Origin: Pseudomonadota bacterium
GTDB taxonomy: Bacteria > Pseudomonadota > Alphaproteobacteria > Azospirillales > Azospirillaceae
Direction: 5' to 3'
Assembly (NCBI GenBank): GCA_023411035.1
Contig: JAEYPE010000037.1
Span: 12,478 to 76,477, forward strand
DNA: 64,000 nt
Below, piece after piece: positions 55,949-63,084 of this stretch. The position numbers were made by a program, and so were the translations under genes. Below the pieces are notes generated by a model. It did not search any database and was not told the origin of the DNA. It worked only from the letters and a program-made list of their open reading frames with translations. Within the stretch, counting starts at the first letter, position 1. The number at the start of each line of letters is the position of its first letter.

Positions 55949-56521
55949 TTACTCCGCCGCGTGGCGGTGGGAGCCGTGGCGGCCTTCGGCGAACTCCTCC
56001 ACCATCTTGCGGCAGAAGGCCGGCAGATCGCCCGGCTTGCGCGAGGTCACCAGACCCTGGTCGGTCACCACCTCGCTGTCTTCCCAGCTCGCTCCAGCGT
56101 TGCTGAGATCGGCCTTCAGCGACGGCCAGGAGGTCATGCGCTTGCCCTTGGCGCCGCCCGCGTCGATCAGCGTCCAGGGGCCGTGGCAGATCGCGGCGAT
56201 GGGCTTGCCGGACTGGACGAAACCGCGCACGAAATCGATGGCCTTGGGCTCCAGCCGCAACGCGTCCGGATTGATGACGCCGCCCGGCAAAACCAGCGCG
56301 TCGAAACCGCCGGGGTCCGCCTGATCCAGCGTGGTGTCCACGTCCAGCCGGTCGGCCTTGTCGTGGTGGTTCCAGCCCTGGATCTGCCCGCCCTTGGGCG
56401 ACACGATCCGCACCTCCGCCCCTTCGTTGCGGAGCGCCTTCACCGGCTCGGTCAGTTCAACCTGCTCGAAACCGTCGGTCGCCAGAACGGCGATCGTCTT
56501 CTTCTCCAGCTTTCCTGGCAT
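55949..56521 (-). CDS. PfpI/DJ-1 family protein (type 1 glutamine amidotransferase-like)
   Basis: A 190-residue DJ-1/PfpI-fold protein; relatives act as proteases, deglycases or chaperones under stress. The nucleophile cysteine is in IAAICHGPWTLID, with LVLPGGVINPDALR and TDGFEQVELTEPVKAL. The ATG at 56521 has GAGGAGG at good spacing. Confidence 0.92.
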   Translation of the reverse strand: MPGKLEKKTIAVLATDGFEQVELTEPVKALRNEGAEVRIVSPKGGQIQGWNHHDKADRLDVDTTLDQADPGGFDALVLPGGVINPDALRLEPKAIDFVRGFVQSGKPIAAICHGPWTLIDAGGAKGKRMTSWPSLKADLSNAGASWEDSEVVTDQGLVTSRKPGDLPAFCRKMVEEFAEGRHGSHRHAAE

Positions 56522-56651
56522 GGGATCACCTCCTCGGTTGGCCTGTCCGGTCAGCAACCGTCGTACCCCGTGGGAGTTCCCTCCGGAACCGCCGCCTCCC
56601 AACCATGTTCCCTTTTGACGGACCGCGCGTCACAATCGGGAGCACCGCCCC

Positions 56652-57383
56652 ATGCGCAACAGCGGCACTTCGACCGGCATCCTCGCCGCGCTCGCCATCG
56701 CCACTTCCCTGTCCCTGGGCGTTCCTCATTCCCTCCAGGCCGCAGAGGCGGGCCGGGCCGCGGAGTCCTCCTACCCCCGGCTCTACCAGGGCTGGCGGGC
56801 CGGAGTGATCGTCGGGACGGAGGTCGAGGGCCTGCTGGGCGAGGAGCTTGGGCAGGTGGTGGACCTCGTCGTCGGGGCGGATGGGCGGCTGGCGGGCGCG
56901 GTGATCGAGGCCAGCGGCATGCTCGACGTGGGCGAGGCGCGCTTCACCGTGCCGTGGCGGCAGCTCATGCCCGGATCGGTGGACGGCGTCCTGGCCTATC
57001 CGGTCACCGGCCCCGACACGCTGGACCTGATCCGGCGCCGGCAGCAGGCGGGCAGCCGCCCCGGCGACTGGCGCGTCTCCGCCCTGATCGGCCAGCCGGC
57101 AAACACGGTGGGCGGGGCGGCGGAGGCCGGCTTCTTCGGCACGGTGGAGGATCTGGTGTTCGACCGGAACGGCGCGCTCAGCGCCGTCGTGGTCACGCCT
57201 GAACCGGAGGGCGACGGCCCCTACGCCGTTGCCTGGAAGGCCACGGCGGTGGAGCCGGGCCTGACCTCCATCACGTTGCAGGCCACGCCGGAGCAGGTGA
57301 AGGCGCTCGGCTCCTTCGATGCGGCGCGCATGAAGGAGTTCGACACCGCCCGCCTGAACCAGGGCGCGCCCGCCCGTCAATGA
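56652..57383 (+). CDS. Exported protein with two PRC-barrel-like domains
   Basis: A 243-residue protein with a signal peptide (GILAALAIATSLSLGV, cleavage near LQA). Two PRC-barrel-like segments follow: IVGTEVEGLLGEELGQVVD then VGADGRLAGAVIE, and a second beginning SALIGQPANTVGGAAEAGFF then VFDRNGALSAVVV. Role unknown; envelope or stress-related binding is possible. It ends 24 bp from the convergent dadA gene. Confidence 0.82.
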   Translation: MRNSGTSTGILAALAIATSLSLGVPHSLQAAEAGRAAESSYPRLYQGWRAGVIVGTEVEGLLGEELGQVVDLVVGADGRLAGAVIEASGMLDVGEARFTVPWRQLMPGSVDGVLAYPVTGPDTLDLIRRRQQAGSRPGDWRVSALIGQPANTVGGAAEAGFFGTVEDLVFDRNGALSAVVVTPEPEGDGPYAVAWKATAVEPGLTSITLQATPEQVKALGSFDAARMKEFDTARLNQGAPARQ

Positions 57384-57407
57384 CGGGCGCCGGCGATGAG
57401 CGCGGCG

Positions 57408-58718
57408 TCAGGCCGCCGGGCGGGCCACGCCGCCGACCGTGGGGCGGTTCGCCGTGGCGGCGGAGCGGCCGTAGCGGGCGACCGTCAGCCCGTCCATGTC
57501 GATCTCCGTCCGGCGCCCGCCGACCACATCGGCGACGACGCGCCCCGAGCCGGCGGCCATCGTCCAGCCGAGCGTGCCGTGGCCGGTGTTCAGGAACAGG
57601 TTGCGCACGGGGGTCGGGCCGACGATGGGGGTGCCGTCCGGCGTGTTCGGGCGCAGGCCGGTCCAGAATTCCGCCTTCGACAGGTCGCCGCCCGTGGGGA
57701 ACAGGTCGCTGACCACATGGTCCAGCGGACCGCGGCGCCCCGGACGCAGAGACAGGTCGAAGCCGGCCAGTTCCGCCGTGCCGCCGACGCGGATGCGGTC
57801 GCCGAGACGGGTCACCGCGATCTTGTGGGTCTCGTCCATCACCGTGGATTCCGGAGCGCCCGCCGCATCGACGATGGGCAGGGTCAGCGAATAGCCCTTC
57901 ACCGGATAGACCGGCAGGTCCAGCCCGAAGGGCTTCACCAGCATCGGGGAATAGCTGCCCATGGCGACGACATAGGCGTCGGCGGTCAGGGTGCCGGCGT
58001 CGGTCACCACGCCGGTGACGCGGCGCCCGTCGCTCTCCAGCCTGCGGATGCCGGTGTTGTAGCGGAACTCCACCCCCAGCTCCGTCGCCATCGTGGCCAG
58101 CGCGTTGGTGAAGCGGAAGCAGTCGCCCGTCTCGTCGCCCGGCAGCAGCAGGCCGCCGACGATCTTTTCCTTCACCAGCCGCAGCGCCGGTTCGACCTTG
58201 GCGCAGCCCTCCACGTCCAGCAGGCTGTAGGGCACGCCGAAGCGGTCCAGCACGGCCATGTCCGTGGCGGCGGCGTCCACCTGCTTCCGGGTGCGGAAGA
58301 CCTGGAGCGTGCCCTTGGCGCGCTCGTCATAGCGGATGCCGGTCTCGTCGCGCAGCGCGCGCAGGCAGTCGCGGCTGTATTCGGCCAGCCGGACCATGCG
58401 GCCCTTGTTGATCTCGTAGGAGCGCTCGTTGGCGTTGGCCAGCAGCTTCAGGCACCATGACCACATGGCCGGGTCCATCTTGGGCCGGATCACCAGCGGG
58501 GAATGCTTCATCAGCATCCACTTCACGGCCTTCACCATCAGCCCCGGCGCCGCCCAGGGGGCGGAATAGCCCGGCGACACCTCGCCCGCGTTGGCGTAGC
58601 TGGTTTCCAGCGCCGGGCCGGGCTGCCGGTCCACCACAGTCACCTCGTGCCCGGCCTTCGCCAGGAAATACGCGGTGGAAACGCCGATGACGCCGCTGCC
58701 GAGGACGATGACGCGCAT
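57408..58718 (-). CDS. dadA: D-amino acid dehydrogenase, FAD-dependent
   Basis: Oxidises D-amino acids (mainly D-Ala) to keto acids, passing electrons to quinone at the inner membrane. The 436-residue protein has the FAD motif VIVLGSGVIGVSTAYFLAK, ETSYANAGEVSPGYSAPWA, and the C-terminal NTGHGTLGWTMAAGSG. The ATG at 58718 has GGGAG 7 nt upstream. A -24/-12 promoter lies just upstream and a TyrR-type activator is divergent. The usual catabolic alanine racemase partner dadX is not present. Confidence 0.95.
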   Translation of the reverse strand: MRVIVLGSGVIGVSTAYFLAKAGHEVTVVDRQPGPALETSYANAGEVSPGYSAPWAAPGLMVKAVKWMLMKHSPLVIRPKMDPAMWSWCLKLLANANERSYEINKGRMVRLAEYSRDCLRALRDETGIRYDERAKGTLQVFRTRKQVDAAATDMAVLDRFGVPYSLLDVEGCAKVEPALRLVKEKIVGGLLLPGDETGDCFRFTNALATMATELGVEFRYNTGIRRLESDGRRVTGVVTDAGTLTADAYVVAMGSYSPMLVKPFGLDLPVYPVKGYSLTLPIVDAAGAPESTVMDETHKIAVTRLGDRIRVGGTAELAGFDLSLRPGRRGPLDHVVSDLFPTGGDLSKAEFWTGLRPNTPDGTPIVGPTPVRNLFLNTGHGTLGWTMAAGSGRVVADVVGGRRTEIDMDGLTVARYGRSAATANRPTVGGVARPAA

Positions 58719-58758
58719 GTGATGGCTCCCGAAATCACGGAATTGTTCGCACACGCTT

Positions 58759-58775
58759 CGCAAACCTGATGCCAA
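58759..58775 (-). promoter_or_regulatory. Sigma-54 (RpoN) -24/-12 promoter of dadA
   Basis: On the minus strand TTGGCATCAGGTTTGCG. It fits the YTGGCACGRNNNTTGCW consensus at nearly all conserved positions, with GG and GC at the required distance. The predicted start near 58748 gives a leader of about 30 nt before the dadA ATG. Confidence 0.75.
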
Positions 58776-58828
58776 GTGCCGGAAACCGTGGAAATGCTGG
58801 GGATGGCGGGTCCGCAGCCGCGGCAAGC

Positions 58829-58846
58829 CGTACACGATCCGTTACA
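58829..58846. promoter_or_regulatory. TyrR-box-like site 1
   Basis: CGTACA-CGATCC-GTTACA. TyrR boxes follow TGTAAA-N6-TTTACA with an invariant G and C 14 bp apart; both are present. It lies about 54 bp upstream of the sigma-54 promoter of dadA. Confidence 0.65.
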
Positions 58847-58910
58847 CCAGGGCCGGCATCCGCTCCCCGCGACCTTCAGAACACCATATAAAACAATGCA
58901 TTCATGACAC

Positions 58911-58928
58911 CGTACACATTTCGTTACA
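58911..58928. promoter_or_regulatory. TyrR-box-like site 2
   Basis: CGTACA-CATTTC-GTTACA. Same outer halves as site 1, 82 bp away (close to a whole number of helical turns). Invariant G-N14-C present. Confidence 0.65.
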
Positions 58929-58929
58929 G

Positions 58930-58947
58930 CGTACATGGATGTTTACA
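58930..58947. promoter_or_regulatory. TyrR-box-like site 3
   Basis: CGTACA-TGGATG-TTTACA. It begins one base after site 2 ends, and its right half matches the consensus exactly. It ends 46 bp before the ATG of the tyrR-like gene, a position suited to autoregulation. Confidence 0.65.
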
Positions 58948-58993
58948 GGCACGCTGGCCGTGGTACTCTGCCTCCTTCGCCGGAGGGGAGCCA

Positions 58994-60535
58994 ATGCGCA
59001 TCGACGTCCTGTTCGCCGACCGGGTCGGCATCGCCCACGAGATTCTGGCCGTGCTCGCGAAGCGGCGTCTGAACGTCGTGGCGGTGGAGGTGGACCCGCC
59101 GCACATCCACATCGACGCGCCGGAACTGGACGTCCAATCCCTCGGCCAACTCGACGCCGCGCTGCGCACCGTACGTGGCGTGGAGTCCGTGACCCCCATC
59201 GACATCCTGCCGGGCACGCGGCGGCGGCTGCATCTGGACGCCCTGCTGGCCGCCCTGCCCGATCCGGTTCTGGCGGTGGACCGCGCGGGCCGGATCGTGG
59301 TGGCGAACGCCGCCGCGGCGACCGTCACCGGGCGCAGCGAGGCCGCCCTGACCGGCGCCGACTTCGGGCGGTTGTTCGGCGACCCGGAACTGTCGGACCT
59401 GCTGGTGGACAACGGCTTCCGCCTGAGCGCCGGGCAGGAGGTCATGCTGAACGGCCAGCCCTTCCTGCTGGACGCCACCCCCATCGTGGAGGACGGGCGG
59501 CCCGCCGGGGGTGTCGTCACCCTTTTCGCGCCGAGCCGGCTGGGCGAACGGCTGAACGCCTTGCAGAATTTCGACGAGGGGGGCTTCGACCGCATCCTGG
59601 GCGACTCCGCCCCCATCCGTTCGCTGAAGGCGCGGGCGGCGCGCGTCGCGGCGGTGGACGCGCCGCTGCTGATCCTGGGCGAGACCGGCACCGGCAAGGA
59701 ACTGATCGCCCACGCCTGCCACCGCGCCAGCCTGCGCCGGGACAAGCCCTTCCTCGCGCTGAACTGCGCCGCCGTCCCGGAGAGCCTGGCGGAGAGCGAG
59801 TTGTTCGGCTACGCCCCCGGCTCCTTCACCGGGGCGCAGCGCGGCGGCAAACCCGGCCTGCTGGAACTGGCCCACGGCGGCACGGTCTTCCTGGACGAGA
59901 TCGGGGAGATGTCGCCCTATCTCCAGGCCAAGCTGCTGCGTTTCCTGAACGACGGACGCTTCCGCCGCGTCGGCGGCGACCGGGAGCAGACGGTGGACGT
60001 GCGTGTGGTCAGCGCCACCCACCGCGATCTGGACGCCATGGTCGCCGACCACAGCTTCCGCGAGGATCTGTTCTACCGGCTGAATGTGCTGTCGCTTCAG
60101 GTCCCGGCGCTGCGCGAACGCGGGGACGACATCCTGTTGCTGGCCCGGCACTTCATCGCCCGCGCCTGCGCCCAGGCCCGGCGCCCGCCCTGCCGGCTGA
60201 CCGTCGCGGCCAGCGCCGCCCTGCTCGCCAACCCCTGGCCGGGCAACGTCCGGCAGTTGGAGAACGTCATCTTCCGCGCCGTGACGATGAGCGACGGCGC
60301 CTATCTCGACGCCGCCGATCTGGAACTGGCCGGCGCCCGCATGGAGGCGGAAACCGGTATCGAACCCGCCGAGGCGGCAAGCTGGGACGAGGCGCTGGCG
60401 GCTTTCGAGCGCGGGCTGCTCCGCCGGCTCTATCCCCGCCATCCCTCCAGCCGGAAGCTCGCCGCCCGGCTCCACACCTCGCACACGATGATCGCGAACA
60501 AGCTGCGGAAGTACGGGATACCGGATGGGACGTGA
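58994..60535 (+). CDS. tyrR: TyrR-family sigma-54-dependent transcriptional regulator
   Basis: A 513-residue regulator with an N-terminal ACT domain (IDVLFADRVGIAHEILAVLA), a PAS domain (LPDPVLAVDRAGRIVVANA), an AAA+ domain (Walker A ILGETGTGKELIAHACHR, Walker B GGTVFLDEIGEM) and a C-terminal helix-turn-helix (SSRKLAARLHTSHTMIANKL). The sigma-54 contact loop is GSFTGA, close to the canonical GAFTGA that Escherichia coli TyrR lacks. The ATG at 58994 has GGAGGGG upstream. It is divergent from dadA, and three TyrR-like boxes lie between. Confidence 0.95.
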   Translation: MRIDVLFADRVGIAHEILAVLAKRRLNVVAVEVDPPHIHIDAPELDVQSLGQLDAALRTVRGVESVTPIDILPGTRRRLHLDALLAALPDPVLAVDRAGRIVVANAAAATVTGRSEAALTGADFGRLFGDPELSDLLVDNGFRLSAGQEVMLNGQPFLLDATPIVEDGRPAGGVVTLFAPSRLGERLNALQNFDEGGFDRILGDSAPIRSLKARAARVAAVDAPLLILGETGTGKELIAHACHRASLRRDKPFLALNCAAVPESLAESELFGYAPGSFTGAQRGGKPGLLELAHGGTVFLDEIGEMSPYLQAKLLRFLNDGRFRRVGGDREQTVDVRVVSATHRDLDAMVADHSFREDLFYRLNVLSLQVPALRERGDDILLLARHFIARACAQARRPPCRLTVAASAALLANPWPGNVRQLENVIFRAVTMSDGAYLDAADLELAGARMEAETGIEPAEAASWDEALAAFERGLLRRLYPRHPSSRKLAARLHTSHTMIANKLRKYGIPDGT

Positions 60536-60564
60536 GCGCCCTCGCGCTATAGGCGCGAGCGCTC
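60534..60564. terminator. Shared hairpin between convergent tyrR and FmdB genes
   Basis: GAGCG-CC-CTCGCG (60534-60546) pairs with CGCGAG-CGCTC (60554-60564) with a 2-nt bulge. The two stop codons lie inside or next to it. There is no U-tract on either side, so termination may be partial. Confidence 0.5.
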
Positions 60565-60777
60565 CGCCTTGCTGTAATTGCTGAAATGGCCTTCCGACGC
60601 GGCGGCCCGGCGGGCGGTCTTCAGAAACTTGTCGACCTTGGTGTCCGGCGCGATGCGCGCCACCTGCCTTTCCAGTTCCGCCGCCCCGCAGGACGTGCAG
60701 ACGGGCGTGTCCGACGAGCGCACGAGCGCTTCGAATTCATGATTGCAGGCTGTGCAGCGGTAGGAATGGAGCGGCAT
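60547..60777 (-). CDS. FmdB-family zinc-ribbon protein
   Basis: A 76-residue protein with a FmdB zinc ribbon: YRCTACNHEFEALV and PVCTSCGAAELERQV give four cysteines for one zinc. The C-terminal part is basic and disordered. Proposed as a regulatory or assembly factor in other bacteria; function here unknown. Confidence 0.9.
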   Translation of the reverse strand: MPLHSYRCTACNHEFEALVRSSDTPVCTSCGAAELERQVARIAPDTKVDKFLKTARRAAASEGHFSNYSKAERSRL

Positions 60778-60916
60778 GGGGTCCTCACGCGGATCGGAAA
60801 CCGGGCATCCCCATCATACACACATTTTTTGAATGGATATAGCGCAGTGCAGCAAATGCATTCCGCCGAACCGTTCTGCTGTAGGATAGCCCGACGAGAA
60901 AAAAATGGAGGAACGC

Positions 60917-61453
60917 GTGATCTACGCCTTCGACGACAAGGCTCCGCAGCTTTCGCCCGACTGCTGGGTCGCGCCCAACGCCACCGTGGTCGGCGACATC
61001 CTTCTGGAAGAGGACGTGTCCGTCTGGTGGGGGGCCGTGATGCGCGCGGAGGACGAGCGCATTCGCATCGGCGCCGGCAGCAACGTCCAGGACAACGCCG
61101 TCCTCCACGTCGATCCGGGCTTTCCCCTGACCATCGGGCGGAACGTCACCGTCGGCCATCAGGCGATGCTGCATGGCTGCACCGTGGGCGACGGCAGCCT
61201 GATCGGCATCGGCGCCACCGTTCTGAACGGCGCCCGCATCGGGCGCGAGTGCCTGATCGGTGCCCACGCCTTCATCGCGGAGGGCAAGGAAATCCCCGAC
61301 CGTTCCCTGGTGCTCGGCGCGCCGGGCAAGGTGGTGCGCACGCTCTCCGACGAGGATGTGGAGCGGATGCGCGCCCCCGCCGCCGTCTACCGGGAGCGGT
61401 GGAAGCGGTACGCGAAGGGGCTGCGCCCCATCGCCGTCCCCGGCCAGCCCTGA
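60917..61453 (+). CDS. Gamma-class carbonic anhydrase-like (LbH) protein
   Basis: A 178-residue left-handed beta-helix protein of the gamma-carbonic anhydrase/YrdA group. The zinc histidines are in NAVLHVDPG and TVGHQAMLHGCTV, with hexapeptide repeats throughout (IGIGATVLNGARIG, IGAHAFIAEG). The GTG at 60917 is preferred because GGAGGA lies 5 nt upstream; an ATG at 60905 overlaps that site. Carbonic anhydrase activity is not proven for this subgroup. Confidence 0.9.
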   Translation: MIYAFDDKAPQLSPDCWVAPNATVVGDILLEEDVSVWWGAVMRAEDERIRIGAGSNVQDNAVLHVDPGFPLTIGRNVTVGHQAMLHGCTVGDGSLIGIGATVLNGARIGRECLIGAHAFIAEGKEIPDRSLVLGAPGKVVRTLSDEDVERMRAPAAVYRERWKRYAKGLRPIAVPGQP

Positions 61454-61479
61454 CTGAGGGTGGGCGGCGTGGGGCGCCC

Positions 61480-62229
61480 TCATGCTCCGGCGCCCTTGAC
61501 GAAGAAATACAGGGTCAGCCCCACGCCGATCGACACCACCACCCATTTCATCGCGTCGCGGCTGACCCGCTTCGCCCCGTGCGCCCCGGCATAGCCGCCG
61601 ACGATGGCCGACACCGCCATGACGGCGGTTTCCGGCCAGGACACCGCGTCCGACAGGGAGAAGGCCGCCACCGCGGCCCCGTTCATCAGCGCGGCCAGCA
61701 GGATGCGCAGCCCGTTCATGGCGTGGATGTCGCGCAGGCCGAACAGGGTCAGCGCCGCCAGCATCAGGAAGCCGATACCGCCACCGAAATAGCCGCCATA
61801 AACGGCGATGACGAACTGCACCACCAGAACGGAGCGCCCTCCCAGCCGCAGCCGGGCGGCCAGCGCCGGCATGAAGCTGCCCACCGCGAAAACCGCCGTC
61901 GCGAACAGCAGCAGCCAGGGCACCAGCCCGGCAAAGGCGCGGTCCGGCGTGGTCAGCAGAAGGATCGCCCCGACGACCCCGCCGACGAGGCTGACCACGG
62001 AAAAGGCGGTGACGCTGACCTCCGTCACGCCCCGGATCTCGTTCCGATAGGCCCAGGCGCTGGCCATCTGGCCAGGAAACAGGGCCACGGTGCTGGACAC
62101 ATTGGCGCTGACCGGCGGCACCCCGGCGAACAGCAGCGCCGGAAAGGTGATGAAGGCCCCGCCCCCGGCAATCGCGTTCAGAACGCCCGACGCGAAAGCC
62201 GCCAGCATCAGCAGCACCATGGCAACCAT
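61480..62229 (-). CDS. TauE/SafE-family membrane transporter
   Basis: A 249-residue inner-membrane protein with about eight hydrophobic segments and the two family repeats (LAAFASGVLNAIAGGGAFIT; YGGYFGGGIGFLMLAALTL). The family exports sulfite or organosulfonates. The ATG at 62229 gives a normal start; a 39-residue upstream extension is open but lacks homology. A TGGTATACCA palindrome lies 173 bp upstream. Confidence 0.88.
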   Translation of the reverse strand: MVAMVLLMLAAFASGVLNAIAGGGAFITFPALLFAGVPPVSANVSSTVALFPGQMASAWAYRNEIRGVTEVSVTAFSVVSLVGGVVGAILLLTTPDRAFAGLVPWLLLFATAVFAVGSFMPALAARLRLGGRSVLVVQFVIAVYGGYFGGGIGFLMLAALTLFGLRDIHAMNGLRILLAALMNGAAVAAFSLSDAVSWPETAVMAVSAIVGGYAGAHGAKRVSRDAMKWVVVSIGVGLTLYFFVKGAGA

Positions 62230-62563
62230 CGATCCCCCACCACCATCGTTCAGCGTATTTGGCATGCCAGTCATCGGCGTGGGCACCCGGACATTCGCCA
62301 TAGGGGAATCGTCAGTGCCTCGATCCTCCCTCATCCAAAAACACAAAAAACACCGCTACGCTGATTGTTTGCCACATTAGCCATTGACGCCTACTGGCAT
62401 ATGGTATACCAAATATCCATCGCCCGCCGCTGCCTGATGCCCAGGTGCCGCAAACGGCCTTCGACCGGCCCGACGCGGCTCCACCGGCCAACGTCCGGTC
62501 CCCCCGCGGGGGTTTCCGTGCAGGGCGCGCTTACGCAACCCGCTTCCTGGTGGAGGGCTCGCC
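62230..62563. other. 334-bp divergent region between TauE/SafE and CBS genes
   Basis: Contains the palindrome at 62402-62411. It also has a TTGACG hexamer at 62384-62389, 15 bp before TATACC. No small gene was seen. The CBS gene ribosome-binding site GGAGGG lies at the right end. Confidence 0.5.
62402..62411. promoter_or_regulatory. TGGTATACCA palindrome, GntR/FadR-type operator candidate
   Basis: Perfect 10-bp palindrome flanked by A/T. The TGGT...ACCA pattern is that of operators for GntR regulators of the FadR subfamily. No such regulator gene is in the window. Confidence 0.5.
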
Positions 62564-63013
62564 ATGAAAGTCGCCGACATTCTTCGGACCAAGGAATCCC
62601 GCGTCGTCACCGTGCGTTCCGGCGAAACCATCGAGGAGGCGATCCGGCTCATGAAGTCGGAAAACATCAGCGCCCTGGTGGTCAAGGACGTCTGCCGGAC
62701 GGAGGGCAACGCCGTGGCCGGCATGCTCTCGGAGCGCGACATCGTCCATGCGCTGTTGGAGCGCGGGGCCTCGGTGCTGAAGACGCCCGTCTTCATGCTG
62801 ATGTCGCGCGCGCCCCAGACCTGCACGCCGGACGACAGCCTGCACCATGCGTTGGAACTGATGGACCGCCACCACATCCGCCATCTGCCGGTGCTCGACG
62901 GCTCCACGCTGGTCGGGGTTATCAGCGCCCGCGACTTCACCAAGCTCCAACTCACCGAGATGGTCGCCCACCCCCAGCCCCCGGCGCAGGACTCCCCCGC
63001 CTACACCCACTGA
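62564..63013 (+). CDS. CBS-domain-pair protein
   Basis: A 149-residue protein consisting of a single Bateman module (two CBS domains), about residues 5-65 and 75-130 (SGETIEEAIRLMKSENISAL; DDSLHHALELMDRHHIRHLP). Such proteins bind adenosine nucleotides and signal energy state. The ATG at 62564 has GGAGGG upstream. It is convergent with the PPDK-like gene. Confidence 0.92.
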   Translation: MKVADILRTKESRVVTVRSGETIEEAIRLMKSENISALVVKDVCRTEGNAVAGMLSERDIVHALLERGASVLKTPVFMLMSRAPQTCTPDDSLHHALELMDRHHIRHLPVLDGSTLVGVISARDFTKLQLTEMVAHPQPPAQDSPAYTH

Positions 63014-63034
63014 CAGCATCGGCACCCCAACGAA

Positions 63035-63068
63035 AAAGGCCCTTCGTCCCGCCGGACGAAGGGCCTTT
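63035..63068. terminator. Bidirectional terminator between CBS and PPDK-like genes
   Basis: AAAGGCCCTTCGTCC (63035-63049) and GGACGAAGGGCCTTT (63054-63068) are perfect 15-bp arms with a 4-nt loop. Flanking A- and T-runs let it work for both convergent genes. Confidence 0.92.
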
Positions 63069-63084
63069 CTCATGGACCCAAATG

